Source: Solirubrobacter soli DSM 22325
Lineage (GTDB): Bacteria; Actinomycetota; Thermoleophilia; Solirubrobacterales; Solirubrobacteraceae
Assembly (NCBI RefSeq): GCF_000423665.1
Contig: NZ_AUIK01000010.1
Location: 412,222-455,893, forward strand
DNA length: 43,672 nt
Direction of reading: 5' to 3'
The notes below the pieces were generated by a model. The model searched no databases, was not told the DNA's origin, and worked only from the letters and a program-made list of their open reading frames with translations. Position numbers and translations under genes: made by a program. Shown here one piece after another: positions 25,972-34,780 of this stretch; the first letter of the stretch is position 1, and every line of letters starts with the position of its first letter.

Positions 25972-26002
25972 AACCTACACGTTCGTCTAGGCGGAATGCC
26001 AA
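25972..26002 (-). promoter_or_regulatory. Possible promoter of the ABC importer operon
   Basis: TTGGCA (26002-25997), a 19-bp spacer and TAGGTT (25977-25972) lie 20 bp before the ATPase ATG. The spacer is longer than ideal. The direct repeat TGGTCC at 26018 and 26026, by the gntR start, may be part of an operator. Confidence 0.35.
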
Positions 26003-26024
26003 CGTGATACGGTGCGGTGGTCCA

Positions 26025-26723
26025 ATGGTCCGGCCAATTGCTTATGGAACCGTCACGCGTGACGCGTTGCCCGACCAGATCGCCGCGCGGCTGATCGAGC
26101 TGATCACCGAGCGCCAGCTCAAGGCGGGCGACCGGCTGCCGCCGGAGCGCGAGCTGGCCGCGACGATGGGGGTCAGCCGTTCCTCCCTGCGCGAGGCGCT
26201 GCGCGCGCTGGCGATGCTCGGCGTGGCCGAGATGCGCCAGGGCGACGGGACCTACCTGACGAACCTGCAGCCGGGCTCGCTGATGCGTTCCGTCGGCCTG
26301 GTCCTGGCGCTGAGCGACTCCGGGCTGGAGGAGCTCTTCGAGGCGCGCAAGCTGGTCGAGCCGGGGCTGGCGAAGCTCGCCGCCGAGCGGATCTCGCACG
26401 TCAACGCCGGCGAGCTGGTGCGGCTCGCGGTGGCGACGCACGACGTGCTGGACGACCCCGAGGCGTTCATGTGGGCCGACATCGAGCTGCACGCGAAGAT
26501 CGCCCAGGCCGCCTGCAACGCGGTGCTCGAGCGCCTTCTGGAGTCGATCGCGGGCATGGGCATCGCGAGCCGCCGCCGCACGGGGCGGCTGGCCCCGGTG
26601 CGCGAGCAGAGCGCGCACGACCACGTGGACATCGCGACCGCGATCGCGGCGCACAACGGCGACGAGGCCTTCGCGGCGATGCTGCGCCATCTGGAGAACG
26701 TCGAAAAGGGCGGGACGAAATGA
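26025..26723 (+). CDS. GntR-family regulator (FadR/FCD type) of the molybdenum hydroxylase locus
   Basis: The 232-residue protein has a FadR-like winged HTH (LKAGDRLPPERELAATMGVSRSSLREALRAL) and an FCD domain (FEARKLVEPGLAKLAAERI, DIELHAKIAQAACN, AHDHVDIATAIAAHNGDEA). It stands between the divergent importer operon and the hydroxylase operon, and its stop overlaps the next start (ATGA), so it probably controls both. The ATG at 26025 is preferred; a GTG at 26004 would add 7 residues without domain content. TACGGT at 26008-26013 may be its -10. Confidence 0.9.
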   Translation: MVRPIAYGTVTRDALPDQIAARLIELITERQLKAGDRLPPERELAATMGVSRSSLREALRALAMLGVAEMRQGDGTYLTNLQPGSLMRSVGLVLALSDSGLEELFEARKLVEPGLAKLAAERISHVNAGELVRLAVATHDVLDDPEAFMWADIELHAKIAQAACNAVLERLLESIAGMGIASRRRTGRLAPVREQSAHDHVDIATAIAAHNGDEAFAAMLRHLENVEKGGTK

Positions 26724-27358
26724 TCGAGAAGCCGGGCAAGATCGTCGCGATCGGGCTCAACTACATGGACCACGTGCGCGAGTCCGGCGCCGAGCCTCCG
26801 GCCAAGCCGCTCGTGTTCTGCAAGTTCACCACGGCGGTGATCGGCGACGGCGAGAACATCGAGATCCCGCGCGCGCTCACCGAGCGCGTCGACTGGGAGG
26901 TCGAGCTGGCCGTCGTGATCGACCGCACCGCGCGCAACGTGAGCGAGCAGGACGCCCTGGGCTACGTCCGCGGTTACACGGTCGCCAACGACGTGTCCGC
27001 CCGTGATCTGCAGTTCGCCGACGGTCAGTGGGTGCGGGCGAAGTCACTCGACACGTTCTGCCCGCTCGGCTCCGAGCTCGTCCTGGTCGACGACCCGCAG
27101 AACCTCAAGCTCACGACGAAGGTCAATGGCGAGCTCGTCCAGGACTCGAACACCTCGGAGATGATCTTCGGGGTCGCCGAGCTCATCAGCTTCTGCTCGC
27201 ACAGCTTCACGCTCGAGGCCGGCGACGTGATCCTCACGGGCACGCCGTGGGGCTGCGGCGAGTTCATGGATCCGAAACGGTCGCTCTCCGGCGGCGACGT
27301 GGTCGAATGCGAAGTGGAGGGGGTCGGGGTGCTGCGCAACCCGGTGGTCGAGGTATGA
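26720..27358 (+). CDS. Fumarylacetoacetate-hydrolase-fold enzyme
   Basis: A compact 212-residue FAH-family protein: KIVAIGLNYMDHVRESG, PLVFCKFTTAVIGDG, the metal Glu triad around DWEVELAVVI, YTVANDVSARDLQF, SLDTFCPLGSELV and LEAGDVILTGTPWGCGEF. It resembles fumarylpyruvate hydrolases and 2-keto-3-deoxy sugar-acid dehydratases. Coupled to the gntR gene before it and the flavin subunit after it by 4-bp overlaps, it probably handles a later, ring-opened intermediate of the pathway begun by the molybdenum hydroxylase. Confidence 0.88.
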   Translation: MIEKPGKIVAIGLNYMDHVRESGAEPPAKPLVFCKFTTAVIGDGENIEIPRALTERVDWEVELAVVIDRTARNVSEQDALGYVRGYTVANDVSARDLQFADGQWVRAKSLDTFCPLGSELVLVDDPQNLKLTTKVNGELVQDSNTSEMIFGVAELISFCSHSFTLEAGDVILTGTPWGCGEFMDPKRSLSGGDVVECEVEGVGVLRNPVVEV

Positions 27359-28065
27359 AAGTCCACGTTCCGGAATCGGTCGACGAGGCCGTCGGCCTGC
27401 TCGGCGCCGGCGTGCTCTGCGCCGGCGGGACGTCCGTGATCCCGCATGTCGGGCCGACGACGTCGCTGGTCAGCCTGCGCCGTGTGGGCCTGGCCGGGAT
27501 CACCGTCCAAGACAGGACTGTGCGCATCGGCGCGGCGACCACGTTGGCCCGCATCGGGCGCGAGGTCGAGTTCCTGCACGACGCGATCGAGTCGATCGCG
27601 TCGCCGACGATCCGCAACCTGGCCACGATCGGCGGCAACCTGTTCGCGCGCCAGCCGCACGGCGACCTCGCCGTGTGCCTGCTCGCGCTCGATGCCCGCG
27701 TGTCGATCATCGACGCCGACGGCGCGCGCGACGTCGGCGTCCTGGACGCCACCGGCCTGGTGACCGCGATCTCGTTCGAGATCCCGGAGCGCTGGTACTA
27801 CACGAAGGCGATGCGCCGGCGTCAGAACTCGGCCTCGATCGTCACCGTCGCGTCCGACGGCGTCCGGATCGCGCTGGGCGGGGTCGCGCCGCGGCCGGTC
27901 CGTGCGACCGCCGCCGAGGAGGCGCTCGCGCAAGGTGACATCGAGAAGGCCGCCGAGCTGTCCGTCGAGGCCGCCGACCCGTTCGACGACGCGTACGCGA
28001 GCGCCTGGTACCGCCGCCGCGTCCTCCCTGTCCACGTCCGCCGAGCTCTGACCAATGCCATCTAG
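27355..28065 (+). CDS. Molybdenum hydroxylase FAD-binding (medium) subunit
   Basis: The 236-residue subunit belongs to the CoxM/XdhB/NdhF family. FAD-binding loops are AGGTSVIPHV and the highly conserved TIRNLATIGGNLFARQPHGDLA; the C-terminal flavin domain has IALGGVAPRPVRA and DPFDDAYASAWYRRRVLPVHVRRAL. It takes electrons from the [2Fe-2S] clusters and passes them to NAD or another acceptor. It is shorter than the usual ~280-300 residues, mainly in the N-terminal part. An 11-bp overlap links it to the Fe-S subunit gene. Confidence 0.9.
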   Translation: MKVHVPESVDEAVGLLGAGVLCAGGTSVIPHVGPTTSLVSLRRVGLAGITVQDRTVRIGAATTLARIGREVEFLHDAIESIASPTIRNLATIGGNLFARQPHGDLAVCLLALDARVSIIDADGARDVGVLDATGLVTAISFEIPERWYYTKAMRRRQNSASIVTVASDGVRIALGGVAPRPVRATAAEEALAQGDIEKAAELSVEAADPFDDAYASAWYRRRVLPVHVRRALTNAI

Positions 28066-28528
28066 CGTCATCGAACTCCAGATCAACGGCGAAGAGCAGG
28101 AGTTCATCGCCAAGCCGGGCACGACGCTGCTCGGCGCGCTGCGCGACACGCTCGGGCTGACCGCCGCCAAGCGTGGCTGCGGCGTCGGCACGTGCGGCAC
28201 GTGCACCTGCCTGCTCGACGGCGAGGCCGTGATGTCCTGCCTGGTCCCGGTCGAGACGATCAACGGCTCGACGGTGACGACGCTCGAGGGGACGACGCCC
28301 GCCGAGGGCCTCTCCCCCATCCAGCAGGCCTTCCTGGACGGCTTCGCCACCCAGTGCGGGTTCTGCACGCCGGGGATGATCATGGCCGCGGAAGCGCTGC
28401 TCGCGGAGAACAAGCACCCGACGCGCGAGGATGTCGTGCGGGCGATCAGCGGCAACGTCTGTCGCTGCACCGGCTACGAGTCGATCATCCGCGCGATCCT
28501 CGACGCCGCCGATCGGATCAACGCATGA
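28055..28528 (+). CDS. Molybdenum hydroxylase [2Fe-2S] (small) subunit
   Basis: A 157-residue CoxS/XdhC-subunit-type protein with two clusters: the plant-type site CGVGTCGTCTCLLDG...SC at about 40-62 and the helical-domain site CGFCTPGMIM with CRCTGY. It conducts electrons from the molybdenum centre to the FAD subunit. The stop overlaps the next start (ATGA at 28525). Confidence 0.96.
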   Translation: MPSSVIELQINGEEQEFIAKPGTTLLGALRDTLGLTAAKRGCGVGTCGTCTCLLDGEAVMSCLVPVETINGSTVTTLEGTTPAEGLSPIQQAFLDGFATQCGFCTPGMIMAAEALLAENKHPTREDVVRAISGNVCRCTGYESIIRAILDAADRINA

Positions 28529-29862
28529 GCGCCACCACCAACGGCTTCAACGTCATCGGCAAGGCCGTCCAGCGCTCCGACGCGCTCGGCCATGTCACCG
28601 GCCGCACGCAGTTCTTCGAGGACATCAACCCGACCGGGATGCTGCACCTGCGAATGCACCGCTCGGAGCGCCATCACGCGAGCATCGTCAGCGTCGACAC
28701 GAGCGCCGCCGAGCAGGTCAAGGGCGTCGTGAAGGTGCTCACGCACGCCGACGTGCCGAACAACTGGTACACGGTCCTGACGCTGATCAACGTCGGCTAC
28801 CCGGACGAGCCGGTGCTCGCCGAGGGCAAGGTCATGTACAAGGGCGAGCCGATCGTCGCCGTGGTGGCGACGAGTGAGCGCGCCGCGCGCGAAGGCGCCG
28901 CCGCGGTCAAGGTCGTCTACGAGGACCTCCCCTACGTGCTCGACGTCGAGGAGGCGATCAAGCCCGAGACGCCGGTGATCAAGCCACACGGGCACAACCA
29001 CTTCATCTACGAGGGCTACAAGTGCCGGCGGGTGCGCTTCGGGGACGTGGAGGCCGGCTTCGCCGAGGCCGATCACATCTTCGAGTGGGACTACCAGTCG
29101 CGTCCGATCGAGCAGGCGCCGACCGAGACCACGGGCTGCATCGTCGAGCCGCAGGCGAGCGGGCGGCTGAAGATCTATTCCGACACCCAGGCGTGCTTCT
29201 TCACGCTGGACAACACGGCGCTGATCCTCGGCGCGCCGTTCGGGAAGCTGCAGGTCGTCGGCGGGACCGTCGGCGGCGGCTTCGGCGGCAAGGTCGACGT
29301 GATCGTCGAGCCGATCGCGTGCGTGGCGGCGATGGCGACCGGCAAGCCGGTCAAGTTCGTCTACGACCGCTACGAGGAGATGCAGGTCTCCTCGCCGCGC
29401 GCGGCCGAGCGGATCTACATCAAGGACGGCGTGATGAACGACGGCCGGATCGTCGCGCGGCAGGTGACGATCTATGCCGACGCCGGCGCCTACTCGCGCC
29501 ACAGCCCGTACGCCACGACCAAGTGCGCGGCGCACATGCCCGGGCCGTACACGATCCCGAACGTGTGGGTCGACTCCTGGTGCGTGTACACCAACCGCAC
29601 GCCGTCGAGCGCGATGCGCGGCTTCGGCGTGACGATCGGCGACTTCGCGCTGGAGAACCAGATGGACCGGATCGCGCGGGCGCTGAACCTCGACCCGCTC
29701 GAGCTGCGGCTCAAGAACGCCTACCGCGACGGCGACATGAAGGCCCATCGCAAGGTCGCCGAGGGCACGGCGCTGATCGAGGTCATCCAGAAGGCGGCGG
29801 AGCTCGTCGAGCACCCGCTGGGCGAGGAGTACCTGGCGATGTCGTCACAGGAGGCGCGGTAG
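28525..29862 (+). CDS. Molybdenum hydroxylase large subunit, N-terminal half (NdhL-like)
   Basis: The 445-residue protein covers the a/b hammerhead domain (GKAVQRSDALGHVTGRTQFFEDI, GEPIVAVVATSERAAREGA) and the first molybdopterin-binding domain (APTETTGCIVEP, VGGTVGGGFGGKVDV, SSAMRGFGVTIGDF). It ends at an amber codon (29860-29862), immediately followed in the same frame by the ATG of the second half. In most relatives both halves form one ~770-residue chain. The lengths match the split NdhL/NdhM subunits of Eubacterium barkeri nicotinate dehydrogenase (about 50 and 37 kDa). The heteroaromatic or aldehyde substrate cannot be decided. Confidence 0.9.
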   Translation: MSATTNGFNVIGKAVQRSDALGHVTGRTQFFEDINPTGMLHLRMHRSERHHASIVSVDTSAAEQVKGVVKVLTHADVPNNWYTVLTLINVGYPDEPVLAEGKVMYKGEPIVAVVATSERAAREGAAAVKVVYEDLPYVLDVEEAIKPETPVIKPHGHNHFIYEGYKCRRVRFGDVEAGFAEADHIFEWDYQSRPIEQAPTETTGCIVEPQASGRLKIYSDTQACFFTLDNTALILGAPFGKLQVVGGTVGGGFGGKVDVIVEPIACVAAMATGKPVKFVYDRYEEMQVSSPRAAERIYIKDGVMNDGRIVARQVTIYADAGAYSRHSPYATTKCAAHMPGPYTIPNVWVDSWCVYTNRTPSSAMRGFGVTIGDFALENQMDRIARALNLDPLELRLKNAYRDGDMKAHRKVAEGTALIEVIQKAAELVEHPLGEEYLAMSSQEAR

Positions 29863-30867
29863 ATGGCGATCCTGAAGGGCCGCGGGTACGCGGCCGTCAA
29901 CTACCCGACGGGCATGAACCTGGGCGGTGACCCGACGCAGGCGCTCGTGCACTCGACCACGACCGGCAACTTCGTCGTGTCGCTGTCCAGCGTGGATCTC
30001 GGCCAGGGCCTGAAGACCGTCGCCGCGCAGGTCGCGGCCGAGACGCTCGGGCTGCCGTACGAGAACATCATCGTCGACACCGCCGACACCGACACGGGCC
30101 CGCACTGCATGGGCACGTTCGCCTCGCGCGGCACGCATCGCGTCGGCAACGCGGTGATCATGGCCGCCACCGAGGCGCGCGAGGCGATGCTCGACGCCGC
30201 CGCCGAGAAGCTCGAGGTCGACGCCGAGGACCTTGAGACCGACGGCACGGGCTTCATCAAGCTCAAGGGCTCCGACGAGAAGAAGATCCACGTCACCGAT
30301 CTGGCGCTCGCCGCGCACTTCGAGCTCGGCCGCACGATCGCCGGCCGCGGCATCTTCCTCAAGGAGCGCTCCTACCCGGAGCCCGAGACCGGCAAGATGG
30401 ACCCGGACTCCTGCCAGGCGCACGCCTGCACGGTGGCCGACGTGACCGTCGACGACGAGACCGGCGTGGTCGAGGTCGTCGCGCTGCACAACATCTACGA
30501 GGTCGGCCGCGCGATCAACCCCGCGATGGCCAAGCAGCAGATCGAAGGCGGGGCGTGGATGGGCATCTCGCATGCGCTGTTCGAGACGACCGAGCCGTAC
30601 TACCCGAACCGCGATCACGGCCCGGCGGACTTCGAGGAGTACCTGATGCCCGGGCCCGCGGACAACGCGGTGATGGAGTCCGAGATCATCGAGTTCCCGG
30701 CCGCCAGCGGCCCGTTCGGGGCCAAGGGCATCGGCGAGATGACGGCCAACGCGCCGATCCCGGCGATCGCGAACGCGATCTTCGACGCCTGCGGGGTACG
30801 ACTGACGGAGATGCCTTTCACGCCGGAGCGGGTCCTGCGCGGGTTGGACGAGCTGCGTGGCGCTTGA
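29863..30867 (+). CDS. Molybdenum hydroxylase large subunit, C-terminal half (NdhM-like)
   Basis: The 334-residue protein is the second molybdopterin-binding domain: SVDLGQGLKTVAAQVAAETLG, the pterin-contact segment GTFASRGTHRVGNA, and GPFGAKGIGEMTANAP, whose Glu corresponds to the catalytic base of xanthine dehydrogenase. It cannot bind the cofactor alone and must pair with the preceding product. It has its own SD (CAGGAGG, 29848-29854, 8 bp before the ATG), so it is translated separately rather than by stop readthrough. The stop overlaps the CoxD-like gene by 11 bp. Confidence 0.9.
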   Translation: MAILKGRGYAAVNYPTGMNLGGDPTQALVHSTTTGNFVVSLSSVDLGQGLKTVAAQVAAETLGLPYENIIVDTADTDTGPHCMGTFASRGTHRVGNAVIMAATEAREAMLDAAAEKLEVDAEDLETDGTGFIKLKGSDEKKIHVTDLALAAHFELGRTIAGRGIFLKERSYPEPETGKMDPDSCQAHACTVADVTVDDETGVVEVVALHNIYEVGRAINPAMAKQQIEGGAWMGISHALFETTEPYYPNRDHGPADFEEYLMPGPADNAVMESEIIEFPAASGPFGAKGIGEMTANAPIPAIANAIFDACGVRLTEMPFTPERVLRGLDELRGA

Positions 30868-31699
30868 ACGCCTCGCACACGAGTTCGCGGGTGAGCGGTA
30901 CCTCGCCGACGAGGGGCTGCTCACCGCCGTGCACCTCGCGCTCACCCTCGGGCGGCCGCTGATCCTCGAGGGCGAGCCGGGCGTGGGCAAGACCGAGCTG
31001 GCCAAGGTGCTGGCGCGCACGCGCGACCGCGAGCTCATCCGCCTGCAGTGCTACGAGGGGTTGGACGCCGCGCAGGCGCTTTACGAGTGGGATCACCCGA
31101 AGCAGCTGCTGGCGATCCGCTCGTGCGAGGCCGAGGGCGTTCCGGTGGGGGACCTCTACGACGAGCGCTTCCTGATGGAGCGTCCGTTGTTGCGCGCGCT
31201 GCGGGTGCCGTGCGTGCTGCTGATCGACGAGATCGACCGCGCCGACGCCGAGTTCGAGGCGTTCCTGCTCGAGTTCCTGAGCGACTTCCAGATCACGATC
31301 CCGGAGCTGGGGACGGTCGCCGCGGCCGAGCGGCCGATCGTCGTCATGACCTCCAACCGCACGCGCGAGCTGCACGACGCCCTCAAGCGCCGCTGCCTCT
31401 ACCACTGGATCGCGTTCCCGGACGCTGCGCGAGAGCGGGCGATCATCGACGCGAAGGTGCCTGGCCTGGCCGAGGACGCAGCGCAGGCGCTGGTCGCGGC
31501 GGTCACCGGCGTGCGCGCGCTGCGGCTGATCAAGCCGCCGGGGATCGCCGAGACGATCGAGTGGGGCCAGGCGGCCAAGGTCCTGTCCGACGAGGGCTCG
31601 GCGTGGCCGGTCGCGCTGCGCCGCTCGCTCGGCCTGCTGCTCAAGGAGCAGGAGGACACCCAGGAAGTGCTCGCGCATGCGGAGGCCCTCGGGCTGTGA
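30857..31699 (+). CDS. MoxR-type AAA ATPase (CoxD-like maturation factor)
   Basis: A 280-residue AAA+ ATPase with Walker A GEPGVGKTEL, Walker B VLLIDEIDRAD, sensor MTSNRTRELHDALKRRC and the MoxR-type LIRLQCYEGLDAAQALYEWDH. CoxD of carbon monoxide dehydrogenase clusters is this type of protein; it acts as a chaperone that helps insert the sulfur/metal of the active site. It starts with GTG at 30857 inside the large-subunit gene and is followed, with a GTGA overlap, by a VWA protein, its usual partner. Confidence 0.92.
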   Translation: MALERLAHEFAGERYLADEGLLTAVHLALTLGRPLILEGEPGVGKTELAKVLARTRDRELIRLQCYEGLDAAQALYEWDHPKQLLAIRSCEAEGVPVGDLYDERFLMERPLLRALRVPCVLLIDEIDRADAEFEAFLLEFLSDFQITIPELGTVAAAERPIVVMTSNRTRELHDALKRRCLYHWIAFPDAARERAIIDAKVPGLAEDAAQALVAAVTGVRALRLIKPPGIAETIEWGQAAKVLSDEGSAWPVALRRSLGLLLKEQEDTQEVLAHAEALGL

Positions 31700-32736
31700 A
31701 TGCCCACGGGTTCGGGCCCGTCGAGGGCTTCCTGGCGGAGTGGGGGCCGATCCCGGAGAAGCGGATCGACTTCCTGACGGCGCTGCGCGACAGCACGCCG
31801 CAGGACATCACGCGGCTGTACTGGCTGGCGCGGGTGACGCTGGTCTCACGGCTGGAGGACATCCCCGCGTTCGACGCGGTGTTCGCGACGTGGTTCCGAG
31901 GCGCGCTGCCGACGGTCGAGCCGCCCGAGGACGGCGAGTCCGAGGCGCCGCCGGATACGAGCCAGGTGGGTGAGGTCCAGCCGCAGCTGATCGCCGAGGG
32001 CACCGGCAAGGACGCGAGCGTGCACGAGCTGCGCAACCGCCGCGACTTCGAGCAGACCGCCGAGGACCTCGGCGAGCTGCGCCAGGCGTTGCGCGAGCAT
32101 CTCCCCCGCATCCGCTCGCGCCGGCGCCGCCCCGCCCGCCGCGGCCCCTACATCGACCTGCGCCGCACGCTGCGCGCCGCGACCCGCACCGGCGAGATCA
32201 CCCACCTCGCCCGCCGCGACCGCCCGCACCGCACGCGCCCGCTGCTGGTGCTGATCGACGTGTCGGGCTCGCTGCGCCCACAGGTGCCGGACTACCTGCG
32301 CTTCGCGTGGGCGGCGCAGGGCGAGACGTTCACGTTCGGCACGCGCCTGACCCGCATCACCAAGGCGCTGCGCGAGCGCGACGTCGACACGGCGCTGGCG
32401 AACGTGACCGAGGTGGTCGAGGACGCCGACGGCGGCACCCGCATCGGCCCCGCCCTGCAGGAGTTCCTCGACACGCCGCGCTACGCCGACCGGGCGCGCG
32501 GCGCGCTCACGATCGTCCTCTCGGACGGCCTTGAGCGCGGCGACCCCGCACTGATGGCGCACGCGGTCCGTCGCCTGTCGAAGCTCAGCCACCGGCTGCT
32601 CTGGTGGACGCCGCTCGGCCTGGACCCCACCTACAAGCCGGTCACCCGCGGCATGGCGGCGATCGTCGACGACCTCGACGGCCTCGCCGGCGCGCGCGAT
32701 CTCCCCTCTCTCCTGAAACAGGTCCAACGGCTATGA
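31696..32736 (+). CDS. VWA-domain protein (CoxE-like)
   Basis: The 346-residue protein has an N-terminal helical part (GPVEGFLAEWGPIPEKRIDFLTALR), a basic linker (HLPRIRSRRRRPARRGPY) and a C-terminal von Willebrand A domain with the metal-binding site DVSGSL and, later, VLSDGLERGDPALM. CoxE pairs with the MoxR-type ATPase to mature molybdenum hydroxylases. Start GTG at 31696; the gene overlaps both neighbours by 4 bp. Confidence 0.9.
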   Translation: MNAHGFGPVEGFLAEWGPIPEKRIDFLTALRDSTPQDITRLYWLARVTLVSRLEDIPAFDAVFATWFRGALPTVEPPEDGESEAPPDTSQVGEVQPQLIAEGTGKDASVHELRNRRDFEQTAEDLGELRQALREHLPRIRSRRRRPARRGPYIDLRRTLRAATRTGEITHLARRDRPHRTRPLLVLIDVSGSLRPQVPDYLRFAWAAQGETFTFGTRLTRITKALRERDVDTALANVTEVVEDADGGTRIGPALQEFLDTPRYADRARGALTIVLSDGLERGDPALMAHAVRRLSKLSHRLLWWTPLGLDPTYKPVTRGMAAIVDDLDGLAGARDLPSLLKQVQRL

Positions 32737-33623
32737 ACTTCGTCGACGCCCATCACCACATCTGGCCGGCGACGGGTCTCCCCTGGCTCGACGGGCCGAT
32801 GATCCCGCGCATCTTCGGCCCGTACGAGCCGCTGCAGGGCAAGGCCTACACGATCGACGAATACAAGGCCGACGCCGAGGCCAAGGACTTCAGCCAGTCC
32901 GTCTACGTCCAGGCCAACTGGCGCCTCGAGGACTCCGTCAAAGAGGTCGAGTGGGTCCACGCCCAGCACGAGCGGACCGGCTGGCCGCACGCGATCGTGG
33001 GCTCGGCGGACCTCTTCGCGCCCGACGCGATCGACACTGTCCAGGCCGAGCTGGACGCCTCGCCGCTGCTGCGCGGCGTCCGTCTACAGCTGCACTGGCA
33101 CGACAGCGTCGACGCGTATCGCTTCGCCAGTGGCCCCGACCGGGCGTCGGACCGTACGTTCAACGAAAACCTCGCAAAGCTTCCCGGACTCGGTCTGCTG
33201 TTCGAGCTGCAGGTCTTTCCGAACCAGCTCGCGTCCGCGTTGGAGCTGGTCGCGGCGCATCCCGACCTGGCCTTCGTGCTGATCCACGCCGGGATGCCGA
33301 TCGCGGGCGAGCCGTGGCGCGACGCGCTGACCCAGCTCGCCCACCACCCCAACGTCAACGTCAAGCTCTCCGGCCAGGGCACGTTCGTGCACAAGGTGGA
33401 TCCCGAGCTGATCGCGGACGTGACCAAGGTCGTCCTCGACACGTTCGGTTCCGGCCGCGCGATGTTCGGCTCCAACTTCCCGATCGAAAGCCTGTGGACC
33501 GACTTCTCTAGCCTCATTGATGCGTGGCTCGGTGTCCTCGCCGAGTACCCGGACCAGGTGCGCGCAGACGTTCTCGGCCGGACCGCACGTCGCATATACA
33601 GGCTTGAGGAGGTCCAGGGATGA
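32733..33623 (+). CDS. Amidohydrolase family protein (TIM-barrel metal-dependent hydrolase)
   Basis: A 296-residue amidohydrolase-2-type enzyme that starts with the metal motif FVDAHHHIWP. Further landmarks are LRGVRLQLHW, the metal His in FVLIHAGMP, NVNVKLSGQGTF and FGSNFPIESLW, with the conserved Asn/Asp region replaced by SNFP. Relatives hydrolyse lactones or decarboxylate hydroxy-aromatic acids. It lies inside the molybdenum hydroxylase operon and may act on the hydroxylated ring or a lactone from it. SNFP instead of SDWP-like motifs deserves attention because the Asp is often catalytic. Confidence 0.8.
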   Translation: MNFVDAHHHIWPATGLPWLDGPMIPRIFGPYEPLQGKAYTIDEYKADAEAKDFSQSVYVQANWRLEDSVKEVEWVHAQHERTGWPHAIVGSADLFAPDAIDTVQAELDASPLLRGVRLQLHWHDSVDAYRFASGPDRASDRTFNENLAKLPGLGLLFELQVFPNQLASALELVAAHPDLAFVLIHAGMPIAGEPWRDALTQLAHHPNVNVKLSGQGTFVHKVDPELIADVTKVVLDTFGSGRAMFGSNFPIESLWTDFSSLIDAWLGVLAEYPDQVRADVLGRTARRIYRLEEVQG

Positions 33624-34780
33624 CACGACCCGTTCAGCACACCGCATCCGCCGTCGCCGGCTGGTTGCGCGACGGTCGAAAAGTGGCCGCGGGGTTGCTG
33701 GTCCAGGTCGACGGGTCGTCCCCGCTCGACGTCGGCGCCTCGATGTACATCGACGACCAGGGCGGCATCGAAGGCTCGATCACGGGCGGGTGCGTCGAGG
33801 GCGCGGTGGCCGCCGCGGCGATGGAGATGCTCGACGCCGACGGGCCGCCCCAGCTCGTCACCTACGGCATCAGCGACGAGCTCGCCGGCACCGTCGGGCT
33901 GATGTGCGGCGGGATCGTCCACATCTTCATCCACGAGATCAAGCCCGAGCACCGCGAGGCGGTCCTGAAGGACCTCGAAGCGACGATCGAGCACCGGCCG
34001 GCGGCGCTCGTGACGTTGATCGACGGCGAGCAGGCGGGCGCGAAGCTCTACGTCGACGCCGACGGCACGACCGGCTCGCTGCACGGCGGCGAGCTGCTCG
34101 ACAAGAACGCCGGGCGCGAGGCGCGCGGGCTGCTCGCCGAAGGCCGCTCGAGCATGCGCGACTTCGGCCTCGACGGCGCCTCGCTCGGCGCGGGCCAGCG
34201 CGTCTACGCGTCGATCCAGGCGGAGCCGCCGCGGATGGTCGTCTTCGGCGCGATCGACTTCTCCAGCGCGCTCGCCCCGCTCGCCAAGGGCCTCGGCTAC
34301 AAGGTCACGATCGCCGACCCGCGCAGCGCGTTCCTCGCGAGCCGGCGCTTCTCGGCCGACGCGACGACCGAGGTGGGCTGGCCGGACAAGGTCCTCGAGG
34401 GGGTCGAGCTCGGGTCAAGAGACGCCGTCCTGATCTTCACCCACGACCCCAAGCTCGACGTCCCGGCCGTCCAGGCCGCGCTGAAGACCGGCGCCGGCTA
34501 CATCGGCGCGCTCGGCAGCCGCAACACGACCGCGGACCGCAACCGGCGGCTGCGCGACGTGGGCGTGACCGACGCCGAGATCGATCGCATCTTCGCGCCG
34601 TGCGGGCTGGACATCGGCGCGTCCACCGTGGAGGAGACCGCGGTCGCGGTGCTGGCGGAGATCATCGCCCACCGCGCCGGGCGCCACGGACAACCGTTGC
34701 GGGAGGCCGAAGGGCCGATCCGCCACGCTGACACCCAAGAACAACCAAGTGAGGAAGCATGGCCTATACCGTCGCCGTGA
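33620..34780 (+). CDS. XdhC/CoxF-family molybdenum cofactor maturation protein
   Basis: The 386-residue protein has an N-terminal XdhC/CoxI domain (VQVDGSSPLDVGASMYI, GSITGGCVEGAV with its conserved Cys, LMCGGIVHIFI) and a C-terminal Rossmann domain (MVVFGAIDFSSALAPLAKGLGY, GYIGALGSRNTTADR, APCGLDIGASTVEETAVAVLAEI). XdhC binds molybdenum cofactor, promotes its sulfuration and hands it to the hydroxylase. A strong SD (GAGGAGGT) precedes the ATG. The last 22 bp overlap the next gene, which gives the protein a non-conserved tail. Confidence 0.9.
   Translation: MTRPVQHTASAVAGWLRDGRKVAAGLLVQVDGSSPLDVGASMYIDDQGGIEGSITGGCVEGAVAAAAMEMLDADGPPQLVTYGISDELAGTVGLMCGGIVHIFIHEIKPEHREAVLKDLEATIEHRPAALVTLIDGEQAGAKLYVDADGTTGSLHGGELLDKNAGREARGLLAEGRSSMRDFGLDGASLGAGQRVYASIQAEPPRMVVFGAIDFSSALAPLAKGLGYKVTIADPRSAFLASRRFSADATTEVGWPDKVLEGVELGSRDAVLIFTHDPKLDVPAVQAALKTGAGYIGALGSRNTTADRNRRLRDVGVTDAEIDRIFAPCGLDIGASTVEETAVAVLAEIIAHRAGRHGQPLREAEGPIRHADTQEQPSEEAWPIPSP

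Noticed and set aside
29860..29862. In-frame TAG as a recoded codon (pyrrolysine or readthrough) in the hydroxylase large subunit
   Set aside because: An ATG follows at once, an SD lies 8 bp before it, and the break falls on a domain boundary, as in known split subunits.
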